Shown here: in pieces, positions 45,462-60,400 of the stretch
How the letters are laid out: the number at the start of each line of letters is the position of its first letter
How positions within the stretch are numbered: the first letter of the stretch is position 1
Assembly: GCA_002943765.1 (NCBI GenBank)
Contig: PQWQ01000007.1
Location: 2,234,501 to 2,298,500 of the forward strand
Direction: 5' to 3'
DNA: 64,000 nt
Source: Psoroptes ovis
Lineage: Eukaryota > Arthropoda > Arachnida > Sarcoptiformes > Psoroptidae
The notes under the pieces: model-generated
Databases searched by the model: none
Told to the model about the DNA's origin: nothing
The model's input: the letters and a program-made list of their open reading frames with translations, nothing else
Position numbers and translations under genes: made by a program

Positions 45462-47702
45462 GCAACATTTGTAATGATTAATGAAAATGGTAATATTGCT
45501 TACATTAATGAATGACAATATCGATGATAATTAGTAATTATTGAGAAAAAAAACTAATCACTAATCAAAAATCTTAATCATCCGAAAAAGAATGAAATTA
45601 TTCCATTGCAATCAACTTATTCATATTGGATTTAATAATTATTATTTCACTTTTTCAATCACTAATCACAACTGTGCCGCGCAATATTTTTTAAAATTGA
45701 TTTTATTATGATTTTATTTCAATTTTAATTTTTGTTTTCATTTATTTTTCACCTGTGACAACTTATTATTATATGTTCAATGTATCCCACCAGTTTTCAA
45801 TCTCCACTTTCAATGACATTCTGCATCTTTCACACAAACACCACAATTACACACCGACACCCACATACACCCATTGACAAACACAAACAAATACTATGCA
45901 ATTGACGTATGTGTAATTTTATTCTTATTAATCAATTCTATTGATTAATTAATTATTTTTAATTTGTCTTATGGCTCTTTATTGCATCTTATGACAAAAT
46001 GGAAATTATTTTATAATCAATTTTTTCTTATCTCTGTGAAGTTGAGACATTTGAAATGATGAATTTGAATTAATTCTGAATAAATGAAGGAAATCACAAT
46101 TTTCCACGATAATCAAATTTGCAAATCTTGAGTTTGAAAATTGGTTATATTAATTTCTGGTTAATCGACTGGCTACCAATAGCGAAAATTAGATGCATTT
46201 TTTCTAAGAAGATTCAAAGATTCTCGTTATATCATTACATGACGAATCAAGTTTTTGCCCAAGGTGTTAAGTCATTTATTCATTTTATGGTTGATTAATT
46301 AATATCTTAAATTTCAAATTGAAATCAAAAGTATTCAAAGTATTTATTGAATATTTATGACTTGCTAATGATGGAAATTTTTTCACGCAAAATAATCAGA
46401 AGATGACATCTTCAACGATTAATTAATCGTAGAAAAATGAACCTACATTACAAATATATGCACGTATAAAGGTATATGAAAATCTAACACGTTTTTAGGT
46501 ACTAAATAGGTTGATCATGAATATCAATGAATAATCAATGATTAATTTTTTAAGAATTTATTTCAATCATTTTTTTCTTTCAATTCAATCATTTCTTCTT
46601 ACATCAATATGTATGATCAATCCTTTTGAATGAATATCTAATCAATATCTTGTAATTATACATTCATTTTTACATAATCTTTGCACCAGCTTAAATGATT
46701 TGTAAATTGGAATTTGATTTTCATTTTTTCCAAAGAAAAAAAAAGGAGAAAAAATTCCGCAAATCTAAGCAATTTTTTTCAAGACCAAAAAAAAGATGTC
46801 TGAATTTGATCATTTATGATTGTAAATATACTAATAAGACAGTAAGGGACAAAGGGTAGTGAATGATTTGTTTGAATTTGAATCAAAATTTAAATTTAAA
46901 TCGATGATCAATTTGATGATCAATAATCGTAAATGATTTATTGTCGTGAACTGATAAATTACCGATAATCATTGATTGTATCATTGATAATCTTTTAAAT
47001 TATCTGCTATCGAAAAAAATGGTCATTTATTTTTTCGCCATTAATCTATCACTTAAAGTAAATGAACTTCAACAAATATTTTTCAATGTTTATTTCCATT
47101 ATTAATCGATCGATTGTTCATCGAATGGGTTATTGCATTACTAGCAATAACAATAATCGCCACTGAATCGATTCGAAGTTCAATTATTTTGATGATCATT
47201 ATTGATGATTTCCATTATTTGCAAAGCTTCATTTATTTTCAATGTTTTCAACATAATTTTTTCTGGCTAATGTTTATTTACATTTCCAATCAAAATATTT
47301 AAATATTTACTTATTAAATGAAAGAAAAAATTGAATGAAATCATTGAAATTAAAGATGAAATGGAAAAAAAAGATTTCTTGAAATTTTAAAATTACTTTT
47401 TAAAAAGAAATATTTTTCCTTTTCAATCTTCATAGCGAAACGCTAATGAATAGTAATGATTCATTTCAATCAAAAATTGAACAAAAAAAATAATGGAAAA
47501 TTAGTTCGTTCAACTCATCATTGTTTACCACAATTGTCTATTGATCTTTGTCTATTGTGTTCATGGTCATTACTAAAATGATCAGTCAGATCAAATAAGA
47601 AACATATTTTTCCTATCTATTGTCAATGAATTTCATTATTCCAATGAAATATTTCGGAAGGAAATTTTGTATTTTGGCACGAAATTTCAAAATTTAAAAC
47701 AA
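45462..47702. other. Intergenic, no gene seen
   Basis: Includes the TTD14 3' UTR and a CA-rich tract at about 45830-45895. A frame at 47114-47302 has one hydrophobic stretch but no support. Confidence 0.4.
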
Positions 47703-48093
47703 ATGCAAATTAGCCTCATTCAATTCGAGATCAAATTCTCAAAAAGGCGTCCAAACCAATCCTCATCAATGCTAAGGAAGTACCCCATTAATCGATCATT
47801 CAATTCTCCAAACACTTCTGAAGAGCCTTTGCATCAGAACCTGTTGATGGTGTTGAACATCAGTGAAAAATGAAAGGATTGATTGAAATTTGACGAAACA
47901 AAAACATGAAAAATTCTGCAAATTAAAACTTTTTCAGAAGCAAACAAAAAAAAAATCATTCAATCATTTACGTCATTCAATTTTTAAGAGTAATAATTAC
48001 GATAATTTAACATCAAATTTCATCGATCGAATCGAAGAGGATAATGATGTAGAAACTTATTTTCTTAATCATTTTTATAAAAAAAAAAATTGA
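47703..48093 (+). CDS. Possible two-exon small gene, function unknown
   Basis: Exon A about 47703-47848 (MQISLIQFEIKFSKRRPNQ to LHQNLLM) and exon B about 47939-48093 (KQTKKKSFNHLRHS to FYKKKN then TGA). The donor GTGTTG and acceptor CTTTTTCAG would be phase 0, giving about 100 aa that are basic and Asn/Ser-rich. Exon A is GC-richer than its surroundings, and an AATAAA follows the stop within 10 bp. There may be upstream exons. No family recognised; it could also be chance. Confidence 0.25.
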
Positions 48094-50160
48094 ATAAAAT
48101 TTAATTGCCAAGACACTTATGTGAATAACAATAATCATTACTTGAATCTATTAAATTCTTCACGATCAGAAGTTATCATCATTTTCTATTGAATCGAAAT
48201 TATCGTTGGTGATAGTCATAATTACAAATTGTACACACAAACATGTATGAATTGTAAAAATTGAATGGATAATGGTAGGAAAAATATGCGCAAATTCATT
48301 GGTGATGATCTCTAATCGGCACTGAACACCAATAACAACGACAACAGCAACAAGGAATTATATAGAATTTGTTTAGAGAATAATGGTGTAAATATATGCC
48401 AAACAAAAAAAAAACAAACATAACTATGCATACCAATACTACCGAAAAAACACAGAACAACAAGCACACGCATTTCCAATGAAATTTTTCGTGCATTTAA
48501 TTCAAATCAGCTTATGATACACACACACACATTATCAACAAGAGTAACGACGAATTTCGTTTGTTTGTTTGTTTTTACGTTTTGTTTGTTGTGCCAATAT
48601 TCTTGATCATCGATCAACACAACTACATTGAAAAACGATTGAATTGAAGCAAAATACGAACCACCAAAAAAAAAAAAAATCGAAAATGACAACCAAATGA
48701 ATCGTTTGATGTAAACAACGAATTTCTCAAAAACAAATCCTCTGAATTGTACCGAATTGTTTTCAGGAATTGAGCCGAAATTTTGTCTGAAGAACTTACG
48801 ATTCCTTGTTTTGTTTTGTTTAATTTTTAATGATCAATGTTTGTTCCTGAATTGAAGATATTCAAAGATGATAATAGAATCATTTGCGAAAAATAAAATT
48901 ATTATTCTTATTAGAATAGAGAATATCCATTGGCAACATTTTCAAACTGAATGAATCATTGTTATTGTTTTTTCACTTGAAATATTGAAAAATGTTTTGC
49001 ACCTTTTAAAATTGTGATCAAAAGTTTTATATGACAGTTCTTGGTGCAGAATTTTTATGTTTTTCTTTGTTGACAACTTAACACATTTATTTTTTTTCAA
49101 ACATTTATATCATCGATCGAAGACAAGAGCAAACATACAACAAAACAAACAGCGAAACAACAAACCTTGTAAGTAACATGACAATTTTTGATATTATTGT
49201 TATCATTGTTTGACTTGCGGGCAAATAAAAATTAAATGTTCAATATTCGTATATATTTCGAATGGGTTTCGACGATGGCCATTTTTTTTGGTGCTGTCAT
49301 TTGTTTACAATAATTAAGCAAGTGTCAATAAAAATATTGCAAGAAATGTATCCATGATCATTTTGCTAGTTACTTTTACACATTTGAAAAAAAAAATGAA
49401 CAAAACAACTTGACAGATATGTTTTTGTCGTACACCACCTGGTCGTAATAATATTGGCAATAATAAACATGGAATTTGTTGTGCGAAAAAAAAAATATTG
49501 CCAAATCATTGATATTGTTGATTTTCAATGTTTGGTTTTTTTTTTCAAATATTATATTTGTTTGTTTGTTATTCAAAATTTTAGAATTTTAATCTCGTTT
49601 AATGCTAATTGTGTGAATATTGAGTTTAATCATTTTGATTAGTTTTGTGTTTTTGGACTTATGGACTTATTTTGTTGACAATCAGCATCACGATGTTTTT
49701 TTTTCAAATTTCGAAATTTAAATCATCAAATTCACCGAATCGTTTCGAATGAAAAAAAATCATATTATGCGATCATATTCATGCCATATTGATTGAATAT
49801 TCATGTCAATCTAATCTAATCATGGTAAATACCATCACGCCAACCAAATTGCCGAATTCAATTCAAAGTAATTTCAACCCTTTTTATCGAACCCTTTCAT
49901 AATTTGAAAACAAACAAAAAAATCCCAATCGAAATACTCGAATATCTTCATATAATTTTAATTATGTTTAAATTGTATCAGACATAATTAAAATTGAATT
50001 AAACACAATTAAAATTGATAATAAAACAATAATAAATAAACAAAACAAAAGCAAACAAACAAAAAGCCATTGAACCATGAACAATATGAATATTCATCAG
50101 TTTTGATGATAATTTTTCAAATGCTTTGAATGTAGAGAATATATGTGCTGCAATTGGAGA
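48094..50160. other. Intergenic, no gene seen
   Basis: AT-rich, with poly-A/T tracts and chance frames (Cys/Phe-rich at 48296-48496) that have no start context or family character. Confidence 0.45.
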
Positions 50161-50162
50161 TA

Positions 50163-51442
50163 TTACCTTGTCCGGCGTAAAGTTAGGGTGACATCTATCT
50201 AAATAATTCAGCAATCGCTTGATGTTTCGGGACCAAATTTTCACCACTAGTACTGGGACTAATGCTTCATCGAAAAAAAAAAGAATTTTCGAATTTCCCT
50301 CAGAGATGACCCTAGAGTGGCCCATTTTAAAAAGGTCCAATAAAAACAGCATGATTTTGACAAAATCATCAAAATTCCAGGATTCACAGCTTCCAGAATC
50401 CAAAAACAATTGTGGGAAATTTTGATGGGCCTAGGATATTCTCAGAAAACAGAAGAAAAATCGATGATATCAATCATCAGTAGGAGAAAAAGCTCAAAAA
50501 TGATCGAAGACTAGTCGTTTGTTTAAGGGTTGAAAAAGACCCGAGAATCCGAGGAATCAAAAAAATGTTTCAAGAATGTAAGAGCCTGGAATGTTGGTGA
50601 TCTGTCCCTCAAATTTGAAGTTCCTATGAGCACTGTGTGGAACATTACACCCCTAAAATCAAAGCAAGTCAGATTTCGAAAAATTCAAATCCAACATTGG
50701 GACCCAAGACCAAATCACTTTGAAAAAAGATTGATGTCACAAGAGTTCACTTTGCTCAACACGTCTCTCAAAGTGATAGTGACACATTTCTCCCACTGAA
50801 AAATTCTAGGCCCCACTACAGCATATTCTTGTTGAAGGAAGTGGAAATTTCACCCAGTTAAAGAAGAGCTAGGACCAAAATTTTTACAACAGGGATCGGG
50901 TGAGAGAATAGCATTCTCATCATGACCATGGATATCCATGACATCGTCTTTCGGCATCTCTGGCACGAAAATTAAGCAATAACAACCAAGGCCCATAGGA
51001 CGTTAATCGGGACCCATGGCCCCGTAAGAATGGTTGAAAAAGACTGCAAGGATATGAAATTCTTCTTGATAATGTTTGGTTCCATGAAAATTAAGTTGTC
51101 ACGTGATTATCCCTGAAAAACTATTTTGACATTTAAAGTCGGGTCAATATGACCCAGGTCATAATTTTTGTGACCAAAACTGTCTTGTCTCGTGAAAATA
51201 TGGATTTCAAGCATTCGATTACAAAATTTAAATATTTCAAAAAATACTGCTAATTTGGTCATTTTGAACAGTTTGCAAAAGGTCCATTTTGACAAGGTTC
51301 CTATGGTACTTGGGCCTTGAAAATCATTCATAAGGTTTGAAGAAAACTAAATTTTATTATGATAAAGTTTCGCTAAGAAATCTTCAATAGTTTTTGAAAA
51401 AATTGAATTTGAACACTCCTAACTTTACTCCGGACAAGGTAA
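50163..51442 (+). mobile_element. Decayed Tc1/mariner-like transposon
   Basis: 1280 bp. Inverted tips TTACCTTGTCCGGCGTAAAG (left) and, at the right end, the reverse complement with one change over the same span. TA lies directly outside both tips (50161-50162 and 51443-51444), the target duplication of Tc1/mariner. The interior is GC-richer than its flanks and coding-like but full of stops. Confidence 0.8.
50530..50799 (+). pseudogene. Tc1-like transposase fragment (helix-turn-helix part)
   Basis: The open frame ESEESKKCFKNVRAWNVGDLSLKFEVPMSTVWNI resembles the N-terminal DNA-binding helix-turn-helix of Tc1-type transposases (small helix, then LSLKFEVPMSTVW as the recognition helix). Catalytic residues cannot be traced; later parts near 51050 (LDNVWFHE) may be remnants of the core in another frame. 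Non-functional. Confidence 0.45.
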
Positions 51443-52693
51443 TAATAATTTTTTTTTAAATTGAGGGCAAAATTCTCCATTTGAAAATTTCATAACAAAA
51501 GTATACATTTGTGTGTTTCAAAGTGAATTGTAAGGTATTTTTTTTTTTTTTTGAAATATAACTTTAATCATATAACCTTGTGATTAATGTAATTAAAAAT
51601 TTATGATTATTATTATTATTATTATTTCATTCATTTGAAAGAAAAATATACTTTTTTGAAACCCTTTACATTGTTTGAAACAGAAATGAATAGTTTCTCT
51701 TAAATTTTCGACAGAAAACACACTTATGTTCAAAACATACATCCAGAAAATGACAGACATTTCAATGCACCACAATCAACGACAAAAACCAAATGAATGC
51801 AACTGGTTTCGAATAAATACCAATCTCAAAACTATTCTTTTTGCCATTATTTGGTTGTTTTGTTGAGATTTTCTCCTAAGATTTTTGTCATTTACCATCC
51901 ATTAAATCAAGCACTCATTGAATTTATTCATATTCATATTCATTCACATTCATACTCATTCATATAATAATGCCATCATTATCTGTAATTGATGGTGGTT
52001 ATTCAAGTTTTTTTCTTTATTTTTATGATTCTAAATTCTATGCTTGTTATGTCATCATTATATAAATAATGATGATGATGATTATTGAATAATTTTAAAT
52101 TTTCCAAAAAAAAGAGGATTTAGAATTTGATCGTTTCAAGTGAAACTTGATCTCTTGAAAAATAAAAAGTTTGTTTACTTTTAATCATTTTTTTAATCAT
52201 CGAAATTCCATGCATTATGATCGGCAAATGAGCAATCAAATTACTTCATTTTATCACTATTTCGGTGTATAATTGACAATTTTCAAGGTAAGTTTTTTTT
52301 TGCTTGAATCAATTGGACTCGATTGAGTTAGATCGCTGCTCTTTTATTTTATTTCATTATCAGAATCGATAGATGTATAAAGTTTCTATGATTTGAATCA
52401 GTGTATTTTTCGTAAAATTTTCACAGTAAAAATCTGAATAGTCTTCAAATGAATTCATATTCAAACAATTGAATTCAATTCACTTTGAACAAAGCAATTT
52501 GATTGAACTTGTTAATGAATCGTAAATGTGTTTGTGTTGATTCTCTATTGTGTAAACATCCGATCATTTGTTTATTTATTTATTCATTATTTTGATTTAT
52601 TATTTATTATTATTTTCATTTTTATTTTGCTTTCAATTTGTCTAAATGATAATAATGAACAATAATGAATAATTCAAATAACGATATTGTCTC

Positions 52694-52768
52694 GGTTGTC
52701 CATAAAGTATTTAACCAATTTCCAATGGTCATACTTCATTTTAATAATGGAAAACTTTTCGGACAACA
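52694..52768. repeat. ~75-bp micro inverted-repeat element, copy 2
   Basis: Begins GGTTGTCCATAAAGT and ends with TTTTCGGACAAC. Same tips and spacing as copies at 6654 and 55188. Confidence 0.5.
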
Positions 52769-55187
52769 CCGCAACGATAACAATGATCTTAACATTTGAT
52801 TGTTTATTGTAGTCAAGTGTTCATGTTTCGTTATCATTGTTGTTCAGTGTTGTTTTTGTTTTCACAAATATGTTTATGCTTATACATTTAATTAAAAATA
52901 GAAATATTTAAAAAATAATAAAAAAAATGGAAAATCAATGGTAAAAACCAATATTTTCCATTCATTCATTCCAATATTCAAATATGATTGTTTTTTATCA
53001 CCATTGATTTTCATGATTATTATTATTATTATTTCAACATTTTATTATCATTTCAAACTATCAGTACAAATAATAATAATCAAGATCGATTGTCCTTGAC
53101 AAATTTGAAAACAAAAAATTATTTTGTTTTCTGATAATAAAATTATTTCTCATTGATTAATTGATTTGATCGATTGATTGATTGATTCGTTCATCCATTC
53201 ATTGAATGTTTTTGATTAAAAATTTTTCCACTGAAATCGACTTATTTAACAAATTGATAAATGGAAAAAAAAAACATTTGAAATTATGAAATACAGAAAA
53301 TATTTCAATGTCAATCATTTCCGTTTGATTAAGAACATCAGTCCGTTGAGAAAATCAATCCAAAGAAATCATTTATTTGAATTTCGGTCAAAAAGAAACC
53401 AGAATCAATTTATGCTGATCTTTTTTTTTCTTGGTAAACAAAATGTGAGAAAACAAAATTATCTTCAAATCAATTCCGATGTGTTGGCATAATTGATGGT
53501 AGCATTATGATAACGATCAATATCGTGAGCCAAAATCAATAAAATTCAAAACTAAATGACTTAATCAATTAATTAATTAATTAATTTCATTGTTTGATGA
53601 TTCATTTGATGATCATATTATTTTCCTTTTCAATCAAATCAATAAATCGTTTTTGATTGAATTAAGTGCTATTTACTTTCCTTTTCTGCTTATATGGCAT
53701 GCTCTCGCAACGTGTTCTGATCATATTGATGAGTACAATGCTCGATCATTCAGATTTTGGTTTAAATCGAATCATCGTCAATCGAAAAATTAACCAAATT
53801 AAGGAAATTTGGTTCATAATTGGTACATTTCGTTCGATTTTTTCCTTTATTTCAATCTTGGCATATGGTATATGATATGCATGATATCTTGAACATTGAA
53901 CATCGATCAAGATACCATACATACCATTCATTATCATTTCATTGACAATGAACATTCAAACAATTGAAAACAAAGAAACATATTAGAATTCATTTTGTTC
54001 TGTTTTGTCATTAGATTTGATTGATGATTGATTGATTGACAATCACGATCATGATCAAATTTTTCTGAGAAACAAATTGAATGATTTGAATTTGATTTCG
54101 ATACATAATAATTCACATGATAACAATGATTACATATTCATGGTTCAAAGATGGTACGAAAATTTTGAAAAAAAATTTCAAGGAAAATTTAATTTTTTTT
54201 CTCAAAAATTATTTTCAAAGTAAAAAAATATTCAATGTACAATGTGACAATTTATTGTTTGTTTGATTTTTAGCATGATTTATGATATTTTGTTCAATAT
54301 TTGAACACCGAAATTTAAACAATCAAAACAACATATCAAATTTCAGTAAAAAAAGCATAAAATGGTAATCGAATAAATGTTTACAAAATTTTAATACAAT
54401 ATGTATGAATAGAAATTGATTATCGTTGATTAAATTTTCATTATAATTTAATCAAAAACAAGGTGTTTGGATTATTATTATCATTATTCTTTGAATTACT
54501 TTATTAAAATACTTTGAAAATAAAACAATTAATTAATCAACGTCTATCGATTTAATAATCGATTTGTTCTTCTTAGAGAAAGGATAATTGAGATATTTAT
54601 GGAGTTGGATGCAGTAAAAACAAAATCGATGAATGAATGAACAAATGTACCGAATCTCTTGTGAACATCATAATCTCTCACGATGATTAATCATCTTGTT
54701 GTGATCATTGCAATAATTCGATTTCATTCAAAGTTTTAATGTATCTATTAAATTAATGTACCTTGTAAATGTGATGTAAATAAATCGATTACCATCGATA
54801 CTACCATTATTAATAATTGAATACAACTGATATTATTCTATTGATAATGATAATAATCATACAATTGAATATTATATTCATATGTGTATTGAAATGAATA
54901 TAATTTTCCAATGTTTGTTATCGTTTCATGTATTAGATGCTTACGCATTGAAAATCCCGGCAACAGCAACATGTATGATTGATGATAATAATTATTAACC
55001 ATTTTTATTGATTTAATCGTTGAATAAAAAGAGAGAAATAGATGCTATTAAAATGAATGGAAAGAGAAAATATTCTAGCACAAAATGTGAATGCAATTTT
55101 ACTTTTATTTTCAAACAAATTCATTTTTCATCGGAGAGACAAAACCCTCTCAATTTGAAAATTTATGTTTGAAAATGTCAAGTATTC

Positions 55188-55263
55188 GGCTGTCCGAAAA
55201 TTTTGTTTGAATTTTCAATGATCATTTCGACTGATCAAATAGCGATGAACTTATTGGACAGCC
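55188..55263. repeat. 76-bp micro inverted-repeat element, copy 3
   Basis: Begins GGCTGTCCGAAAATTTT and ends TTATTGGACAGCC; perfect 8-bp tips. Reverse-complement orientation aligns best with copy 1 (GTCCAATA(A/T)GTTC). Confidence 0.55.
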
Positions 55264-57404
55264 TAGCATCTTTATAAATACATAATATATTGAGTTTTTC
55301 AAATGATTTATTCTGGTTACAAGATCAATGAATACATGTAATCATCATCTTCTGCTTCGAACAATTTTTAAAAAAAAGTTTTTTTAACCAATGGCGATCA
55401 ACCTCTTCGATCTTCGATGATTACACGATATTTTAAATGTATATTTGTTGCTTGTTGCTGTTGATGTTTTTCAATATTTCTTTCTTGTGAATGTGCTTTA
55501 ACATATCGAAGAATAAGAAGAAATATTTAAAAGAAAATCTTTGATGATTTTTTTTTTAATGAAAAACGAAATAAGAAAATTCAAAATCCAAAATCAAATC
55601 AAACATTTCAAACTTTTGAATGTTATTTCATTCATTCATTCAATCGTGTATTCGTAAATATATTGATAATATTTTTTTTACATATTCAGTGATTATCATT
55701 TCTTATAAATTTGCAATTTTTAATTTTTTTTTCAATAAAAAATCAAATTCAAAATCACATATAAATATGAAGGATATAATCATCCTAATATATTTTTTGA
55801 ATTAAACGATGTTTCAAATTTGAAATTTGAATTCATTCAATACAAAGATTCAGATGAAGTCGATATTTTAAATCTGATTCAATGAAATAAATTAATATTT
55901 AAAATCCGATCAATTGCTAATATTCAATGTTTTATTCAATATTTAATGCTTGCGATTGACTCCTGTAATCATTTTCTTAATGGTATGTATGTTTCTGATG
56001 AAAATTTCTGAATTTTGAATCATGAATTTTGTTTGTTTGTTTCAATTTGATTCAATTTTAAATTCTCACTGAAATTCATTTCAAGGGAGAATCTGTGAAT
56101 GTGAATCAAATGTTAATACATTTTCCAATGGCTTCATTTGTCACATACGTTCTCTTTTCATTACGATTATTTCATTCAATTATTATTATTATTATTAATT
56201 GATCCAGTAACTTGTTTCTCTTTGTACCATCGTTGCATTCACAAATAAAACAAACAAATCTTATCAAAAGAAAATTGCTAAAATTAAAGTCATTCAATTA
56301 TAATATTTGATTATTATTCATTATTTCGAATTTGATTCAATTAATTTTCAAATTGAGAAATTGATCCATCATATGCCCAAAATTAGATTTTTTTTTCATT
56401 TTCACTCGTAAAATCTTTCCATATAAATTTCCATTGAAAAATTTGATATTTTAAGCAACAGGAACTGAACTAAATTTTTGGATATCAAATTTTTATGTTA
56501 TGAATCTACGATATGATTTCCGTGAATTTTCATTTTTTTCAAAAAAAAATCTGTTTAATTGTTCAAAATAATTTAAAATTTTAATTGTTTTCTCTAGGTT
56601 ATTATCTGTTGATGTTCAAACAGCAATAGATTGTATGACATTTACAGGAGCCATGATTGATGAATATAACAATCAATGATCATTGTTTTTTTTCGTTTTA
56701 TCATCATAAAAAATCTATTATCAATGATTTTTTTTTGTTGAATGATGTTCAACATCATTATCAATAAATCAACAAACAACAAGTAGCAATCGTCTAGTTC
56801 ATCTATAGTCGATGGTCAAAGATTTCATTTTTCGTTTTTCATTTCACTGATATTTAATAAATTCAAAAAAATTTGATTTCAAAATCATCAAAAGAGAACA
56901 AAACAATATCAACATTTGTGTCTGTGTGTGTGTGTGTGTGCATTGTAACAGCTTTTGTGATCATGATGATGATGATGATGATATTTTCACATTGAATTAC
57001 ATCAACTTTTACTTTTGAACATTTGTTTTCTTTGATATTCAAAGCCGAAATAAAACGGAATTACATTTACAATACACTATTGTTTGTCGTCCATTCACTT
57101 TTATGCTTGTGTATGTTGATGCAACATCATCTTCATCTAAGGCATTATCATCATCAACAATTTTTTCATAATATTTTCAATTTCTCTTTTTGTTAAAAAT
57201 TTGAATTTTCTCAATTTTGAATTTTTCTTGGTCATTTTAATAATAATAATAATAATATCAACAATATCTAAGTAGGAAACATTTTCGCTTATCATTTTTG
57301 CTTAGGATAAATTTCATCTTTTTTTTTCATTCATTCAATTTTATTTATTTATAAAATTTTATTTTACAAATAAATAAAAAAAATTGAAAGAAAATAGAAA
57401 AATA

Positions 57405-60400
57405 ATGTCATCATCATCATCAACATCAATCAAAAGAGATTTATTTTTGTATGGTGAAAGCAGCGGCGCCAATAAAAATTTAAATAATAAAAATTCGAAT
57501 GAATTTATTCATGAACCATCATCATCATCGTCAGTGTCATCATTGTTACCAGCACCAGTAACGCCACCAACAAAATCATCATCACCATCATCATCAACGA
57601 CAACAATTGAAATGAAAACACCAATGACAACCAAAATGAATAGTGAAAGTGAATCAGTTCGTTCTTCAGTAATGTTACCACAATCATCACCAATATCAGC
57701 AATGACATCATCTGCATCACCACCTAGATATTTGGAAACATTTCCAACAACAAATAATAGATATCAAAATCAAAATAATCGATTTATGAATCAATCGAAT
57801 AATAGCATCAATCATAATACTAATAACAATATTAATCATGATAATCATAATCAAGATTATGATGAAGATCAATCATTATTATCAACTGATAATAATAAAA
57901 ATAAATCAACAAATGAACGACCAAAAATTATTGTATCAAAATCATCGCCAATGTTAAATCGACAAAATGATCAATCATATTCGACACCAAAATGGAATTT
58001 TGAAAAAAATAATAATCAATTACAACAAGAAAGGCTAAACAAAGATAGTGTTGAATTAGTTTGGCGTAATTTATCCTATACTGTGTCAAGATTTCAATGG
58101 AAAACATTTTTGAAACAAAAAGGACGCGGTTTTACACATAAACATTTATTAAATTCGATTAGTGGATCAATGCGTGCCGGCGAATTGATGGCTATTATGG
58201 GTCCAAGTGGTGCCGGTAAAACAACAATGATTGAATGTATCAGTGGTAGACGTCGTATTGGTGTTAGTGGTGATATATTTGTTGCTAATTGTACAAAACG
58301 TACAAAATTAGCTTACATGGCACAAGAAGATGCATTTATGCCATGTTTAACTGTATTTGAAACATTATTGTTTGCATCAAAATTACGTAACTATCAACGA
58401 AATAATCGTTGTAAAGTTAAATTAGTTGATGATAATGAAAATGTTTATAATGCAACTACATATCCAGATTCGGATCTAGTGATAAGGTCTGTTAATGATA
58501 TTAATAATAATGATGAAATTGCTTGTGGTTCTAAAATGCATGAAAACACAAATAAAGTTTTATTTTCTGATAATTATGATAATAACAATGATCAGAATAA
58601 TTATTCAAGATGCTGCTGTTTCGGTGGTGCTTCGGATAGTGGAAACTTTGCATGGTTAATTGATTTTTCCTATATTTCTTTTGATTCTATTCAAAATTGT
58701 ATTGTTTCTGATTTTTAAATTTTTCATTTTCAAAATACAGTTTACCCGATGGTACTTATCACCGTAATTTGGTAAATCAAATAATATCAAAATTAGGTCT
58801 AGATCAATGTCGTAATGTTAAAGCCGAAAATTGCAGTGGTGGACAACAAAAACGTTTGTGTATTGCATTAGAATTGATACATTCGCCTACGATATTGATA
58901 TTAGATGAACCAACAAGTGGTTTAGATAGTGTGTCATGTTTACAATGTGTAAGTTTATTACGTGAATTAGCGCATAATGCTGAACAACCGATGGCAATAG
59001 CAGCATCAATACATCAGCCTACAGCAAGAATATTACAAAATTTTGATCGTCTCTATGTATTGGCCTACAATGGTCAATGTTTGTATGATGGACCAGTTGA
59101 TCAATTAGTTCCTTATTTAAGTCGATATAAATTATCATGTCCAACTTATCATAATCCGGCCGATTTTGTGCTTGAAGTGGCGACCGGTGATTATGGTCAT
59201 GATGTCATAAAACAAATGGTGAAAGACCAAGCACTTCAGCATCAAAAAGGCTGTTTGATGGTTAAATTTCCTGAAAAAATATCATCGACACAATTAACAG
59301 CAGATTCATCGCTGAATATCAAAGAATCAACAGTGGTTAATGTGGATGATGATAATAGTGATGATGCCACGATTATGAATGACGATAATAGTGAAGTTAG
59401 ACTATGGCCTGAAAATGTAAACACTGTTTCAATCAGTAAAATTTGTCAGCGGTAAGTTCTAATTATTCAAAATGAATCCAATTAATCATTCAAATTAAAG
59501 ATCAAGAAAGCAAGTAAAACGTCGTGAATTCTATAAAACAATATTATTATGGATTCGTTGTATGTTATTATCATATCGTGATCCAACAGAATATTTATTA
59601 CGTTTATTTGCAACAATATCGATTATATTGCTCAACATTGTATTATATAATGATAGTAAAATGGGTCAAGCAGATGGTTGTTCACAAGATACAGTTATGC
59701 ATATGATTAATACGATACGATCTGATTATGATGGTAATCAATCATTTTCATTAGCAAATTCATTATTGGAAGGACCTGGTGCAATGGCAATATTGAATTT
59801 TGGTTATATATTTTTTGCAATGACATTCTGTGCATTTTTATCAATGATGCCTACAATATTAACATTTCCATTAGAGGTGGCTGTATTCTATAAAGAATAT
59901 TTCAATGGATGGTATTCATTTAGTTCATATTTTTTAGCTAAAAATTTAACAAATTTATTGCCAGCAATCATATTACCAATATTATATGGTTCAACAACAT
60001 TTTTCATTACAAATCAATATTGGGAAACATGGAGATTTTGTTATTTTATTGCATTATTAGTAATGATATCATTGGTAGCTGATGGTATTGGTAAGTTTTT
60101 CAAAATATTTTTTTATTTTTTTGAATGCGAAATTTCGTTTCAATCAGACTTATTGTTTCATTTCATTTCATTCACTGTTTGTTTGTTTCCATTTCCATTT
60201 ACATTTCTTCATTCATATAAATAATTTCATTTTTAGCATCAAACAAACAAAAATAAATGAATGGATAGAAAATAAACATCGTAGATATAGTAAAAAAAGA
60301 AAACATTGAAACATTTTAAAATATTAATAACGATTGTATACAATAGCATTATTATATTGACACAATCAAAACAAATAATGATGAATCGATTTTTATCAGT

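Larger units (their letters stand above)
51445..57404. other. 6-kb region without a clear gene
   Basis: AT-rich. Contains two micro inverted-repeat elements (52694 and 55188) and a TG run at about 56918-56940. Two short segments, 54937-54972 and 56598-56632, are flanked by AG and GTATGA and could be small exons of a gene not otherwise visible. The 3' end should hold the ABCG promoter and 5' UTR. Confidence 0.4.
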
